A stretch of 64,000 nt of DNA from contig NZ_KB895543.1 in the NCBI RefSeq assembly GCF_000374925.1, positions 1 through 64,000 of the forward strand. Direction: 5' to 3'. Made by a program: the position numbers and the translations under genes. Under the pieces are notes generated by a model. It was not told the DNA's origin. It saw only the letters and a program-made list of their open reading frames with translations, and searched no databases. The DNA comes from Arthrobacter sp. 131MFCol6.1. Its GTDB lineage: Bacteria; Actinomycetota; Actinomycetes; Actinomycetales; Micrococcaceae. Below, piece by piece: positions 1 through 9,149 of the stretch. Within the stretch, counting starts at the first letter, position 1, and every line of letters starts with the position of its first letter.

Positions 1-14
1 GTGGCGGAGCAAGG

Positions 15-134
15 GTTACGGCGGTCATAGCGTGGGGGAAACGCCCGGTCCCATCCCGAACCCGGAAGCTAAGACCCACAGCGCCGATGGTACTGCACCC
101 GGGAGGGTGTGGGAGAGTAGGTCACCGCCGGAAC
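15..134 (+). rRNA. rrf: 5S ribosomal RNA
   Basis: The sequence matches the actinobacterial 5S pattern: a 5' arm beginning GTTACGGCGGT pairs with the 3' arm ACCGCCGGAAC with one A-G mismatch. Between them are the conserved segments around CCCATCCCGAAC and GGGTGTGGGAGAGTAGG. The preceding 14 bases would be the end of the 23S-5S spacer, so the window opens at the tail of an rRNA operon. The exact ends are inferred from pairing and may be off by one or two bases. Confidence 0.96.
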
Positions 135-147
135 ACCATTCAGGTCG

Positions 148-175
148 AGGACCCCAACCACCAGGTTGGGGTCCT
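148..175 (+). terminator. rRNA operon terminator hairpin
   Basis: A perfect 12-bp stem (AGGACCCCAACC pairing with GGTTGGGGTCCT) with a 4-base loop ACCA lies 13 bases after the 5S 3' end. A short T-poor tail follows, so it is GC-type rather than a classic T-run terminator. Its position right after 5S makes it the natural end of the rRNA transcript. Confidence 0.85.
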
Positions 176-694
176 CCCGCATTTAACCCCCGGACTTGAC
201 GCGTGGCTTCCGGCGGCCCGGCCTCGTGGGATCGGCCGCCCGCCAGACTCGGGCCACGTGCCCAGCCAGGCCCGGTTTACGGCCGGCAAGAACACCGGTC
301 ACAGGGCCCGCCACGAGCGCCTCTCGGGTCCCGCGCAGCAGGCAGGGCATCCATAGCGCGCGCCGGCGTCGTGTCTGCCAAGGACCCACAGTCGCGGCCG
401 ACCAGGACCTTGGGGCCGGTCCCCAACTGGCAGCCCCCGGCTGGCTGTCCGCCGGCGGAAAGTCCGCCGGCGGGGACCGCGGCGGATCCCGCGGAAACGG
501 CGGCGACAAGGGGGCTTCCGCTCTCGGCGCAATTTGACCGCGATCGGCGCCGATTCCAGTGATTTTCCCCAAAAAACGCCGAAAACACGCGGAATTTGCC
601 ACCTCTGAGGCGCCAAGCTGGTAAGTTTTCGAACAGTGGTTTGTACGCATGCCGTGTGCAGGCTCCAAAATCGTGACCGTCCAGGAGGACATAA
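176..694. other. Non-coding spacer between rRNA operon and hup
   Basis: About 520 bases without a gene I can support. The open frames here are GC-rich chance frames on both strands with no ribosome binding site or recognisable product. The last 120 bases turn less GC-rich and should hold the hup promoter. I see a TTGCCA at 596 and a TAAGTT at 622, but their 20-base spacing is too long to call. Confidence 0.6.
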
Positions 695-982
695 ATGGCT
701 AAGAACCGTAGTGAACTTGTTGCAGAGGTAGCAGGCAAGGCCGGCACCAGCCAGGCAGCAGTCAACTCCGTGCTCGACGCACTGTTCGAGGTCTTCGAGA
801 CCTCCGTCGCCGCGGGCGAGAAGATCACCATCCCGGGCTGGCTCGCCGTCGAGCGCACCGACCGTGCAGCTCGCACCGGCCGCAACCCGCAGACCGGCGA
901 GACCATCCAGATTGCCGCTGGCCACAGCGTCAAGCTGACCGCCGGCTCCAAGCTGAAGGCTGCAGTCGCCAAGAAGAAGTAG
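695..982 (+). CDS. hup: HU family nucleoid-associated DNA-binding protein
   Basis: A 95-residue basic protein of usual HU length. It has the N-terminal helical dimerisation region, the IPGWLAVERTDRAARTGRNP arm region and a lysine-rich end (AAVAKKK). HU dimers bend and compact DNA non-specifically in the nucleoid. The start is fixed by AGGAGG at 683-688, six bases before ATG. It lacks the long alanine/lysine-rich C-terminal tail of mycobacterial HupB, so it is the short HU type. The gene is single, with its own strong terminator directly downstream. Identification is secure; which HU paralogue it is cannot be told from the window. Confidence 0.96.
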   Translation: MAKNRSELVAEVAGKAGTSQAAVNSVLDALFEVFETSVAAGEKITIPGWLAVERTDRAARTGRNPQTGETIQIAAGHSVKLTAGSKLKAAVAKKK

Positions 983-999
983 TCTTCTTCGCAGGCTTG

Positions 1000-1034
1000 A
1001 AAGGAGCGGCAACCCTCGGGTTGCCGCTCCTTTT
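1000..1034 (+). terminator. Rho-independent terminator after hup
   Basis: A 15-bp stem (AAAGGAGCGGCAACC with GGTTGCCGCTCCTTT) closes a 4-base loop CTCG and ends in a TTTT run, 18 bases after the hup stop codon. Confidence 0.95.
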
Positions 1035-1181
1035 GCGTCCCTAACCGGTCCCCGGCCGTCCCGCTGCCCTTCCCGGCCAATCCACAGCCCATGTGAAGGC
1101 CGGGCCGGCTGGGCGGATCCCCGGAGGCCCAACCGCCGGGACCGATTCGCCGCGCAAGGCGGCGTAGCGGACAATGGAGGT

Positions 1182-3356
1182 GTGCCTTCCGCAGTAAATC
1201 CCACGCCCACAACCGCAGCGCCCGTTCCCCCCGGGGACGCCCGCGGCCCTGGCTCCGGTCCCGCCGGGATTGCCCGGCCGTGGCTGATCGCAGGCCTTGG
1301 CGCGTTGTTTATTGGCTTGGTAGCGGCACTCATCTTCTCCGGCGCAGCAGCCGCCCGCGAGGTCTCAGATCCCGGCGCACTCGTGCGCTGGGGGCTTCCG
1401 GTGAGCAAAGCGATCCACAACGTCGCCGTAGCCACCGTGATCGGCGGCCTCATCTTCGCCGTCGGCATCCTCCCGCGGAACAGGAGCGGCTCCCGGTCCA
1501 AGGAACAGGACGCCCCCGAACATCCGGCCCTCACCCGGGCGCTTGCCGTGGCAGCGGCCGCCGGCGCCGTCTGGACGCTCTCCGCGATCACCGTGCTCGT
1601 CCTGGGCTACGCGGACATTGCAGGGCAGGGCATCTCCGGGGATCCGGAATTCACCCGCTCGCTCGTGTACTTCATGACGGACATCGAAACCGGACGCGCC
1701 TGGCTGGCTGTCGTGATCATCGCGGCCGTCGTTACCACCGCCCTCTTCGGCGTGCGCTCCCGCGGAGGCCTGGCACTGACGCTGGTCCTTTCGCTGATCG
1801 GACTGGTCCCCGCCGCCCTGATCGGACACTCCTCAAGCTCCAGCGACCACGAGGGCGCCATCAACTCGCTTGGCCTGCACCTGGTCGGCGTATCGGCCTG
1901 GGTGGGCGGCATCATCATGCTCGCAGTCCTCTCCGGCGTCCTGGAAGGCACACGCGCCGGCGGCCGCACCTCAGGCGCGGCCCCGGGGACCGCAGACATC
2001 ACCGAGCCAACGCTGCGCAGGTTCTCATCGCTGGCCGGCTTTGCCTTCGCCCTGGTCTTCGCCTCAGGCGTGATCAACGCCAGCATCCGCCTCACCAATT
2101 GGGCAGACCTCTTCAGCTCGGCCTACGGGCAACTCATCCTCGCCAAGACGGCAGCGGTCCTGGTGCTGGGCGGCATCGGGCTCATGCACCGCCGCTGGGT
2201 CATCCCGCAGCTGGGCAACCGCGCCATGGGCAGGTCCGCGCGCCGGGTGCTGTGGCAGCTGGTGATCGTGGAGCTGATCATCATGGGAGCGACGTCCGGG
2301 ATCGCCGTCGCGCTGGGGCGCTCCGCCCCGCCGCAGCCCACCACCTTCGCCCCCGACGCTTCGCCGGCCTTCATCCTCTCCGGCTATGAGCTGCCGCCGG
2401 AACTGACCCCGGACCGGTGGCTCACGGAGTGGCGGCTCGACTGGCTCTGGATCGCCGTCGTCGTATTCGCCCTGGTGTCCTACCTCCTCGGCGTACGAAG
2501 GGTGCTGAAGCGGGGCGACTCGTGGCCCTGGTTCCGGACGGTCAACTGGGTGATCGGACTCGTGGTCCTCACCTACGTGACGTCGGGGCCGCCGTCGGTC
2601 TATGGCAGGGTACTGTTCTCGGCGCACATGGTGGACCACATGGCCCTGACGATGGTGGCCCCCATCTTCCTGGTCCTCGGCGCCCCCGTGACGCTGGCAC
2701 TGCGGGCGCTCACGCCGCGGCGCGACAGCTCCCGCGGCCCGCGCGAGTGGCTCATGATCTTCATCCACTCCAAGTTCTCGCAACTGGTCACCCACCCGCT
2801 GTTCGCGGCCGCCAACTTCGCCGGCTCCATTGTGCTCTTCTACTACTCGGACGCGTTCGGCTACGCGATGCGGGACCACGTGGGCCACGAACTCATGAAC
2901 CTGCACTTCGCCCTCACCGGCTACATCTTTGTGCTCACGATGATCGGCACCGATCCGTTGCCGCGCCGCGCACCGTACCCCATGCGGCTGCTGCTCCTGT
3001 TGGCCACCATGGGCTTCCACGCGTTCTTCGGCGTCGCCATCATGGGCGGCACGGGGCTGCTGGCCGCCGACTACTTCGGCAACCTCGGCCGGACCTGGGG
3101 TCCCTCGGCCCTGCTGGACCAGCAGATGGGCGGCGCGGTGGCCTGGGGCATCGGGGAAGTGCCCACGCTGCTGGTGGCGATCGGTGTCGCCGTTCAGTGG
3201 TCCCGCTCCGACGCGCGCGAGTCCAAACGCACCGACCGGGCGGCGGACAGGAATAACGACGCCGATCTCACCGCTTACAACGATATGTTTGCCAAGCTGG
3301 CCGAGCGCGACGCCAGGCTTGCCGAACGCAATTCAAAGCTGGAAGGACGCTCATGA
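1182..3356 (+). CDS. CopD domain / CtaG cytochrome c oxidase assembly fusion protein
   Basis: A 724-residue polytopic membrane protein. The first half (about residues 30-400) resembles CopD copper-resistance proteins, with paired hydrophobic helices and histidines such as those in GHSSSSSDHEGA and LGLHLVGV. The second half (about 410-690) resembles CtaG/Caa3 assembly factors, with segments such as SAHMVDHMALTM and FALTGYIFVLTMIGTDP. Known family members take up copper and help metallate cytochrome c oxidase at the membrane; this fusion is common in actinobacteria. The last 35 residues are charged and cytoplasmic. Its stop overlaps the next start (ATGA), so the two are translationally coupled. 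The start is uncertain: GTG at 1182 has GGAGG only one base upstream, so a later start is possible. Confidence 0.88.
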   Translation: MPSAVNPTPTTAAPVPPGDARGPGSGPAGIARPWLIAGLGALFIGLVAALIFSGAAAAREVSDPGALVRWGLPVSKAIHNVAVATVIGGLIFAVGILPRNRSGSRSKEQDAPEHPALTRALAVAAAAGAVWTLSAITVLVLGYADIAGQGISGDPEFTRSLVYFMTDIETGRAWLAVVIIAAVVTTALFGVRSRGGLALTLVLSLIGLVPAALIGHSSSSSDHEGAINSLGLHLVGVSAWVGGIIMLAVLSGVLEGTRAGGRTSGAAPGTADITEPTLRRFSSLAGFAFALVFASGVINASIRLTNWADLFSSAYGQLILAKTAAVLVLGGIGLMHRRWVIPQLGNRAMGRSARRVLWQLVIVELIIMGATSGIAVALGRSAPPQPTTFAPDASPAFILSGYELPPELTPDRWLTEWRLDWLWIAVVVFALVSYLLGVRRVLKRGDSWPWFRTVNWVIGLVVLTYVTSGPPSVYGRVLFSAHMVDHMALTMVAPIFLVLGAPVTLALRALTPRRDSSRGPREWLMIFIHSKFSQLVTHPLFAAANFAGSIVLFYYSDAFGYAMRDHVGHELMNLHFALTGYIFVLTMIGTDPLPRRAPYPMRLLLLLATMGFHAFFGVAIMGGTGLLAADYFGNLGRTWGPSALLDQQMGGAVAWGIGEVPTLLVAIGVAVQWSRSDARESKRTDRAADRNNDADLTAYNDMFAKLAERDARLAERNSKLEGRS

Positions 3357-5311
3357 CCGAAACCGTACGCACCCACCTCCGGGTCCGGGCCTCCGAACTG
3401 GTGGGCCGCAACTGGCTGAACACCGGTGGCAAGTCCCTGGACCTTGAATCCCTGCGCGGCAAGATCGTGCTGCTGGACTTCTGGACGTTCTGCTGCATCA
3501 ACTGCCTGCACGTCCTGGACGAACTCCGCCCGCTCGAGCAGCAGTACTCGGATGTCCTCGTGACGGTCGGCGTGCATTCGCCCAAGTTCGAGCACGAGGC
3601 CGATCCCGTGGCGCTGGCGGCCGCCGTCGAACGCTACGAGATCCGCCACCCTGTCCTCGACGACCCCGAGCTGGACACCTGGAAGGCCTACACGGCCCGG
3701 GCCTGGCCGACCCTGGTGGTCATCGATCCCGAGGGCTACATCGTGGCGCACCTCTCCGGTGAAGGCCACGCGGACGGGCTCGCCGTGCTGATCCCCGAAT
3801 TGATCGCCGAACACGAGGCCAGGGGCACCCTGCACCGGGGCGACGGACCCTATGTGGCGCCGGAACCGACGTCGGGTACGCTGCGCTTCCCGGGCAAGGC
3901 CCTCTTCCTGCCCGCCGGCCGTGGCGTCGGTAGCGCTGGCGACGGCTCGTGGCTGGTGACCGACACCGGCCATCACCGGCTCGTGGAACTCTCCACCGAC
4001 TTCCAGACCGTGCTGGCCACGTACGGTTCCGGTGAAAAGGGCCACGCCGACGGCAACGCCGCCACCGCCCGGTTCAATGAACCGCAGGGCCTGGTGCTGC
4101 TGCCCGAGGACGTCGCCGCCGAGACCGGCTACGACGTCGTCATTGCCGACTCCGTGAACCACCGGCTCCGCGGGCTGTCCCTCGCGGACGGAACCGTCCG
4201 GACGCTGGCAGGCAACGGCGTACAGCGGCTGCTGGAAACCGGCCCGGCCCGCGTGGACGAAGAAGGCGCCGCCTACGGCACCCGGCTCGAGGCAGACCCG
4301 CTCGCGGTGTCCCTGAGTTCGCCGTGGGACGTCGTCTGGTCCAGCAAGCTCAACGCCGTGGTGGTGGCGATGGCGGGAGTGCACCAGATCTTCAGCTTCG
4401 AGCCGACCTCCGGCGCCGTAAAGATCATCGCCGGCAATGGCCTCGAAGGACTCCTGGACGGCCCGGCCGCTGAAGCCTGGTTCGCTCAGTCCTCCGGCCT
4501 CGCCGAAGACGCGGACGGCAATGTCTGGGTGGCTGACTCAGAGACCTCCGCACTGCGCAAGCTCGTGATTGATGACGCCGGCAGCATCACCGTCGAGTCG
4601 GCGGTGGGCAAGGGCCTGTTCGACTTCGGCTTCCGCGACGGCCCCGCCGCGGAGGCGCGGCTGCAGCACCCGCTCGGCGTCACAGTGCTCCCTGACGGTT
4701 CGGTGGCCATCGCGGACACGTACAACGGCGCAGTCCGCCGCTACGACCCCGCAACGCGCACGGTCTCCACGCTGGCCCGCGGACTGTCCGAGCCCTCGGA
4801 CGTGATTGTGGACCACACCCAGGTCGCCGGATCCGAGCCGTTGCTGGTGGTGGTCGAGGCCAACAAGCACCAGCTCGTGTACGTGCCCATCCCGAAGGAA
4901 GCCCAGCAGGTGGACGAGGGTGCGGCGCAGACCCACCGGCCCAAGAGCCCCGTGGCTCCCGGGCCGCTCGAACTGGCGGTCCGCTTCACGGCGCCCACCG
5001 GGCAGAAGCTGGACGACCGCTGGGGCGATCCCACCCAGTTGAAGATCTCGTCCACACCCCCGGAACTGCTGGTCTCCGGCGGCGGGACGTCCGTGGGGCT
5101 CCTGCGCACCCTGGAGCTCTCCTCCGACGTTCCCGAGGGCGTCCTGCACATCACCGCCCGCGCGGCGGCGTGCGACGGGCCCGAAGACGCCGACGGCGAG
5201 ATCCCGGACCATGCAGCCTGCCACCTCTACCAGCAGGACTGGGGAATCCCCGTGCTCCTGCAGGCCGACGGCGACACCGAGCTGGTCCTGGACCTGCGCG
5301 GAATGGACTGA
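3353..5311 (+). CDS. Thioredoxin-like / NHL-repeat protein
   Basis: 652 residues. The N-terminus (about 15-160) is a TlpA-type thioredoxin fold whose redox motif is C48-I-N-C51, preceded by one more cysteine. It is followed by NHL-type beta-propeller repeats (about 180-500; repeated pattern of VIADSVNHRLR, VWVADSETSALRKL and VAIADTYNGAVRRYD) and a C-terminal beta domain. This arrangement matches NHLRC2-like proteins. There is no signal peptide, so it is probably cytoplasmic. It overlaps the CopD-CtaG gene by four bases, suggesting a redox role linked to copper or oxidase assembly; that link is inference from operon structure. The function of the propeller is unknown. Confidence 0.85.
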   Translation: MTETVRTHLRVRASELVGRNWLNTGGKSLDLESLRGKIVLLDFWTFCCINCLHVLDELRPLEQQYSDVLVTVGVHSPKFEHEADPVALAAAVERYEIRHPVLDDPELDTWKAYTARAWPTLVVIDPEGYIVAHLSGEGHADGLAVLIPELIAEHEARGTLHRGDGPYVAPEPTSGTLRFPGKALFLPAGRGVGSAGDGSWLVTDTGHHRLVELSTDFQTVLATYGSGEKGHADGNAATARFNEPQGLVLLPEDVAAETGYDVVIADSVNHRLRGLSLADGTVRTLAGNGVQRLLETGPARVDEEGAAYGTRLEADPLAVSLSSPWDVVWSSKLNAVVVAMAGVHQIFSFEPTSGAVKIIAGNGLEGLLDGPAAEAWFAQSSGLAEDADGNVWVADSETSALRKLVIDDAGSITVESAVGKGLFDFGFRDGPAAEARLQHPLGVTVLPDGSVAIADTYNGAVRRYDPATRTVSTLARGLSEPSDVIVDHTQVAGSEPLLVVVEANKHQLVYVPIPKEAQQVDEGAAQTHRPKSPVAPGPLELAVRFTAPTGQKLDDRWGDPTQLKISSTPPELLVSGGGTSVGLLRTLELSSDVPEGVLHITARAAACDGPEDADGEIPDHAACHLYQQDWGIPVLLQADGDTELVLDLRGMD

Positions 5312-5331
5312 GCCGCTGCGCCAAGGCTGAT

Positions 5332-5378
5332 CAAAAGGCTGCTGTCCGTGACCTGGTGTCACGGCCAGCATCCTTTTG
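5332..5378 (+). terminator. Terminator after the CtaG/NHL operon
   Basis: Arms CAAAAGGCTGCTGTCCGTGAC and GTCACGGCCAGCATCCTTTTG pair almost fully around the 5-base loop CTGGT, and a TTTT follows shortly. The A/T ends of the stem allow use from both sides, which suits its place between convergent genes. Confidence 0.88.
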
Positions 5379-5489
5379 GCTTTTCTTCGGGACCCCGAGC
5401 CGCGGAATCCCGGCGCCGGCGGACACCCGGGGCCCGGAATAGCTGCCCTGCGTGACGGGCAACGGTGCAGCCGCGGAATCCCTTGGGTG

Positions 5490-6491
5490 CTAGTAGTCCA
5501 GCTGTGGCGTGAGTTTGACGGTGTCGCCGTCGATGTCCAGCCGGGTCGTGAAGCTGAAATCGTGGATGGAGTCGATGTCGGACACGGCGCCCGAGAACAG
5601 GTCCTGTTGGCGGGCTTTGATCCGGGCCTTGCCGTCGAGGGGCGCCACCACCCAGCGGCCGCCGAACGGCTCGATGCTGACGCTCGGGTAGTCCGTGATG
5701 CTCCAGTCGATGGTCCCGTCCATCACGCGGTTGTTGGTGGCATGGTAGAAGGGGCAGTTGGGCTGCAGCTTCTGCTGCTGGTCGGCCTCGTCGGCGCAGG
5801 AGTCCAGGAACTCCTTGACCTTGCTGCTCACAGCTTCCTTCAGGGCGGCCGTGGCCTCGGTCAGCAGGTTCAGCGAGGCCGGACGCGCGTCCCCGCCCGA
5901 CACGGTGGCGCGGGTGGCCGGGGCGGAGAAGTACTGGCCGTTCAGGGTCGCCTCATACTCGCCGGGGTAGAAGACGGCGAAGGAGTTGCGGCCGTTGGGC
6001 ATGTTCACCGGTACCCCGTTGAGGGTGGCCTCGCTGGAGTTGACCACGGTGACGTCCAGGACGGGCAGCTCAGAGGGGACGAAAGACCATTTGTGGAAAA
6101 ACAGCCACTCGGTGCCGGAGCGTTCCAACAGGAACTCGGTCCGCAACGGGTTGCCGTCGATGGTGTAGTCCATGGGCACCATGACCTGGTTGGCACCGCG
6201 CTCTTCCGCGTCGCCAAGCTTGACGTCGGAGATGCGGGCCGCCGCGGTCTGCAGGGCCGTGCCGTCGAGCATCGCCGGGTTGCTTTGTGGCACGGAGGCA
6301 CGCAACAGGCCCAGCGCCTTTTCGCCGTCGCCCTTTTGCAGGGCGCTCAAATATTCGCGGACTGGTTGCTGGGGCCCGGCAAGGGAGTCGTTCACCAGGT
6401 TGATCGACACGATGGCCCCGGCGACGGCAAGCATCAGTCCGAGCAGCCACACTGCCGCGATTTTGACCAACGCCTGACTCATCTGCACCAT
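5490..6491 (-). CDS. Membrane-anchored protein of unknown function
   Basis: A 333-residue protein with one N-terminal hydrophobic helix (about residues 8-30) and no other membrane segment, so most of it should lie outside the membrane. The following region (PVREYLSALQKGDGEKALGLL) looks like the helical start of an NTF2-like or DUF4878-type domain. After it come beta-rich stretches with repeated small-domain character. It contains only two cysteines (around DSCADEADQQQKLQPNC), which could form a disulfide. I do not recognise the family with confidence. The start ATG at 6491 was chosen over an upstream ATG at 6539 because the upstream extension lacks any ribosome binding site; ATG at 6482 is also possible. 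Confidence 0.7.
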   Translation of the reverse strand: MVQMSQALVKIAAVWLLGLMLAVAGAIVSINLVNDSLAGPQQPVREYLSALQKGDGEKALGLLRASVPQSNPAMLDGTALQTAAARISDVKLGDAEERGANQVMVPMDYTIDGNPLRTEFLLERSGTEWLFFHKWSFVPSELPVLDVTVVNSSEATLNGVPVNMPNGRNSFAVFYPGEYEATLNGQYFSAPATRATVSGGDARPASLNLLTEATAALKEAVSSKVKEFLDSCADEADQQQKLQPNCPFYHATNNRVMDGTIDWSITDYPSVSIEPFGGRWVVAPLDGKARIKARQQDLFSGAVSDIDSIHDFSFTTRLDIDGDTVKLTPQLDY

Positions 6492-6617
6492 TCTTACGTT
6501 ACCTGTACCCCACAGGAATCCCGGTGTCACGGTCCGCATCTGTGACGCGGAGCATGGCTGAAGGCCGCCCGGGCCGGCTGGCCGGGAGCGTTCGGTTGGA
6601 TGCCGCCGCGGTGATCC

Positions 6618-8351
6618 CTAGCGGCGGCGGCGCTTGGAGGAAGTGCCGAAGACGCCGCGGAGCAGCTCCCTGCCAAGCTGGGTCCCCAGCGAGCGGGCCA
6701 TGCTCTGGAGCCCACCGCCGAGGGCCCCCGCGAGGTCGCCGCCGATGCCCCCGCCCCCGCCGGCCTTCGGCTGCGCCGGCCGGGGGGCGCGCCGCTCGGG
6801 CACGTTGTCATTGTCGGGCATCCTGGGCGCCGGCGCGGGGCGGCTGCTGGGTCGGCCAAGGATTTCTTCCTCGATCCGTCGGGCTTCGGCGTCGATGGCG
6901 CTGGGGTCCAAACCGCCGCCCTGGGCTCGGTCCGGGCCTCCGCCCTGGTGTGCGGTCCCGGCGGCCGGTCCGGTGGGGGCAGCACCTGTGTGGTCACCGC
7001 CTTCGGCGGCGATCTTCTCGTAGGCCGAGATGTTGTCGACGGCGGTGCCGTACTTGGGCAGCAGGGCCGAGGCTGCGACGGTGCTGGAGATCAGCTCGTC
7101 GGTGCTGGGACCCATCACGGACTCCGGGGCACGGAGCCGGGTCAGCGCCACGGGGGTCGGCGCGCCGTTCTCATTCAGAACCGTGATGACGGCCTCGCCG
7201 ATGCCGGCGGTGGTGAGGGTCTCCTCGAGGTCGTAGTCGCTGGTCGGGAAGGTGGAAACGGTGGCCCTGAGGGCCTTGGCGTCCTCCGGGGTGTAGGCGC
7301 GGAGGGCGTGCTGCACCCGGTTTGCCAGCTGGCCGAGGACGTCGGCAGGGACGTCCTTGGGGGTCTGCGTCACGAAGAAGATCCCGACTCCTTTGGACCG
7401 GATGAGCCGGACGGTGGTGGTGATCGCATCAAGGAAGGCTTTCGAGGCGCCGTTGAACAGCAGGTGCGCCTCATCGAGAAAGAAGACGAGCTTGGGCTTG
7501 TCAAGGTCCCCGGCCTCGGGCAGGTCCTCGAAGAGGTCGGCGAGCAGCCACATGAGGAACGTCGAGAAGAGCATGGGCTTGGTCTGCAGGGTCGGAAGCT
7601 CCAGGCAGCTCACCACGCCGCGGCCGTCCGGCGCGGTCCGCAGCAGTTCGGCGGTGTCGAACTCGGGTTCGCCGAAGAACTTCTCCATGCCCTGCGCCTC
7701 GAGCGTGATCAGTTCGCGCAGGATCACGCCGGCGGTGGCCTTGGAGAGGCCGCCGAGTTCCTCAAGCTCGTCCTTGCCCTCGGCCGAGGTCAGGAACTGG
7801 ATCACGGCCCGCAGGTCCTTGAGGTCGATCAGCTCAAGGTCTTTCTTGTCCGCGAAGTGGAAGACGAGCTGCAGGCTCGATTCCTGGGTCTCGTTCAGGT
7901 CCATGATGCGGGAGAGCAGGATGGGACCGAAGGAGGTGATGGTGGCGCGGACCGGTATGCCGTTGCCGTCGCCGCCGAGCGCAAGGAATTCCACCGGGAA
8001 AGTCTTGCCGGCCCAGGCCTGGCCGAGGCTCTCCGTGCGGGCGAGGAGCTTTTCGCTGCCCGTGGCCGCAGTGGCCAGGCCGGAGAGGTCGCCCTTGATG
8101 TCGGCCAGGAACACGGGTACACCCGCGGTGGAGAGCTGTTCGGCGATCATGTGCAGCGTGACGGTCTTGCCGGTGCCTGTCGCCCCCGCCACGAGGCCGT
8201 GCCGGTTCATCATCGCGAGCGGCAACCGGACCGGCGCCTCCTTGCGGAGCTCGCCGTCGACGATCGCCGCGCCGAGCTCGATCGTCGGGCCCTCCAGGGT
8301 ATAGCCCTGGACGATCGTGGCGACTTTGTCTGCAGTGGACTTGATGGCCAT
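6618..8351 (-). CDS. HerA-like (DUF853 / YjgR-type) ATPase
   Basis: 577 residues. A P-loop GATGTGKT at 56-63 and a Walker B LVFFLDEAHLLF, with a later arginine-bearing segment VRLIRSKGVGIFFVTQTP, place it with DUF853/HerA-type P-loop ATPases. The C-terminus is a low-complexity glycine/proline region ending in a basic tail (SSKRRRR), which may be a membrane or nucleic-acid contact. HerA proteins are DNA-translocating ATPases, but the YjgR branch has no settled function. There is no NurA-like nuclease nearby, so a resection role is not supported. The family call is firm, the function is not. Confidence 0.88.
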   Translation of the reverse strand: MAIKSTADKVATIVQGYTLEGPTIELGAAIVDGELRKEAPVRLPLAMMNRHGLVAGATGTGKTVTLHMIAEQLSTAGVPVFLADIKGDLSGLATAATGSEKLLARTESLGQAWAGKTFPVEFLALGGDGNGIPVRATITSFGPILLSRIMDLNETQESSLQLVFHFADKKDLELIDLKDLRAVIQFLTSAEGKDELEELGGLSKATAGVILRELITLEAQGMEKFFGEPEFDTAELLRTAPDGRGVVSCLELPTLQTKPMLFSTFLMWLLADLFEDLPEAGDLDKPKLVFFLDEAHLLFNGASKAFLDAITTTVRLIRSKGVGIFFVTQTPKDVPADVLGQLANRVQHALRAYTPEDAKALRATVSTFPTSDYDLEETLTTAGIGEAVITVLNENGAPTPVALTRLRAPESVMGPSTDELISSTVAASALLPKYGTAVDNISAYEKIAAEGGDHTGAAPTGPAAGTAHQGGGPDRAQGGGLDPSAIDAEARRIEEEILGRPSSRPAPAPRMPDNDNVPERRAPRPAQPKAGGGGGIGGDLAGALGGGLQSMARSLGTQLGRELLRGVFGTSSKRRRR

Positions 8352-8364
8352 GCGGTTAGCTTAG

Positions 8365-8389
8365 CCGGGTCCGGGGTTCCCGGACCCGG
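8365..8389 (-). terminator. GC-rich hairpin between pfpI-like gene and HerA-like gene
   Basis: A perfect 11-bp inverted repeat, CCGGGTCCGGG and CCCGGACCCGG, with a 3-base loop. On the minus strand it lies after the PfpI-like gene and before the HerA-like gene. No T-run follows, so intrinsic termination is uncertain. Confidence 0.5.
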
Positions 8390-8400
8390 CCGGGACGAGC

Positions 8401-9102
8401 CTATTCGGCGAGGGCCCTGAGGACCTCCTTGGCCACATCCTCGCTGGACTGCGGGTTCTGTCCGGTGATGAGGTTTCCGTCCCGCACAACATGAGACGTC
8501 CAGGCCGCGCCGTTCTCCACTACCGCGCCCTTCTCCGTCAGGACGTCCTCCACGAACCACGGTGTATTGGGTCCCGTGCCGCCGCCCAGCTCCTCCTCGT
8601 TGGTGAAGACGGTGAGGCGGCGTCCGGCGAAGGTGAACGCGCCGTCGTCGTCCGTGGCGCTCAGCAGCCCGGCCGGGCCGTGGCAGAACGGCGCGATGAT
8701 CGTGGCAGCGGCGTTGGCGCCGGAGAGGATCCTGCCGAGGTCGGCATCCCGGTACAGATCGGCCATGGGCCCGTGGCCGCCCGGCATGACGACGGCGTCA
8801 TAGTCGGCGACGTCGACACCACCCAGCACCAGCGGGGCGGAGAGCTCGGCGTCGATCGACTCAAGGTATTTCCGGAAACCGTCGGCACGGTCCTGGCCGC
8901 CCGCGGACTCGGCCGCGAGGCTGACCTCATCCACCGTGGGCTTCCGGCCTCCGGGGGTGGCGATGTGCACGGTGTGACCCGCGTCGAGGAGGGTCTGGTG
9001 GGAGACGACGAGTTCCTCGGCCCAGTAGCCGGTGGGGTGTTCGGTGCCGTCGCGCATGGTGAGGGAATTTGCGGCCGAGACGACCATCAGGATGTTAGCC
9101 AT
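8401..9102 (-). CDS. DJ-1/PfpI family protein (type 1 glutamine amidotransferase-like)
   Basis: 233 residues. The fold is recognised from the N-terminal MANILMVVSAAN strand, the conserved GG segment DAVVMPGGHGPMADL and the nucleophile elbow APFCHGPAGL with Cys near residue 140. The Cys-His-Gly-Pro arrangement is that of the Hsp31-like branch of DJ-1 proteins, which act as glyoxalases or stress chaperones. No glutaminase partner is adjacent. The ATG at 9102 is preceded by AGGAA at suitable spacing on the minus strand; a longer upstream open frame has no such signal. It probably shares a transcript with the aldo/keto reductase gene lying 47 bases upstream. A role in carbonyl stress would fit the pair, but is inference. 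Confidence 0.9.
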   Translation of the reverse strand: MANILMVVSAANSLTMRDGTEHPTGYWAEELVVSHQTLLDAGHTVHIATPGGRKPTVDEVSLAAESAGGQDRADGFRKYLESIDAELSAPLVLGGVDVADYDAVVMPGGHGPMADLYRDADLGRILSGANAAATIIAPFCHGPAGLLSATDDDGAFTFAGRRLTVFTNEEELGGGTGPNTPWFVEDVLTEKGAVVENGAAWTSHVVRDGNLITGQNPQSSEDVAKEVLRALAE

Positions 9103-9149
9103 GGTGTTGTTCCTGTTCTGCCGGCAGGGCCGGCGGGTGGTGGAAGGGG

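Noticed and set aside
596..627. TTGCCA and TAAGTT as a hup promoter
   Set aside because: The spacer is 20 bases, beyond what the main sigma factor normally uses.
299..1591. Long minus-strand frames across the hup region
   Set aside because: They cover hup and its terminator on the other strand, have no family resemblance and no binding site.
6618..8351. HerA-like ATPase as part of an antiphage or DNA-resection system
   Set aside because: No NurA, Sir2, nuclease or other defence partner is adjacent; the family branch (DUF853) is widespread and housekeeping-like.
6948..8420. A 490-codon open frame on the plus strand
   Set aside because: It is the antisense of the HerA-like ATPase gene; composition is Gly/Arg/Val-rich with no domain, caused by high third-position GC.
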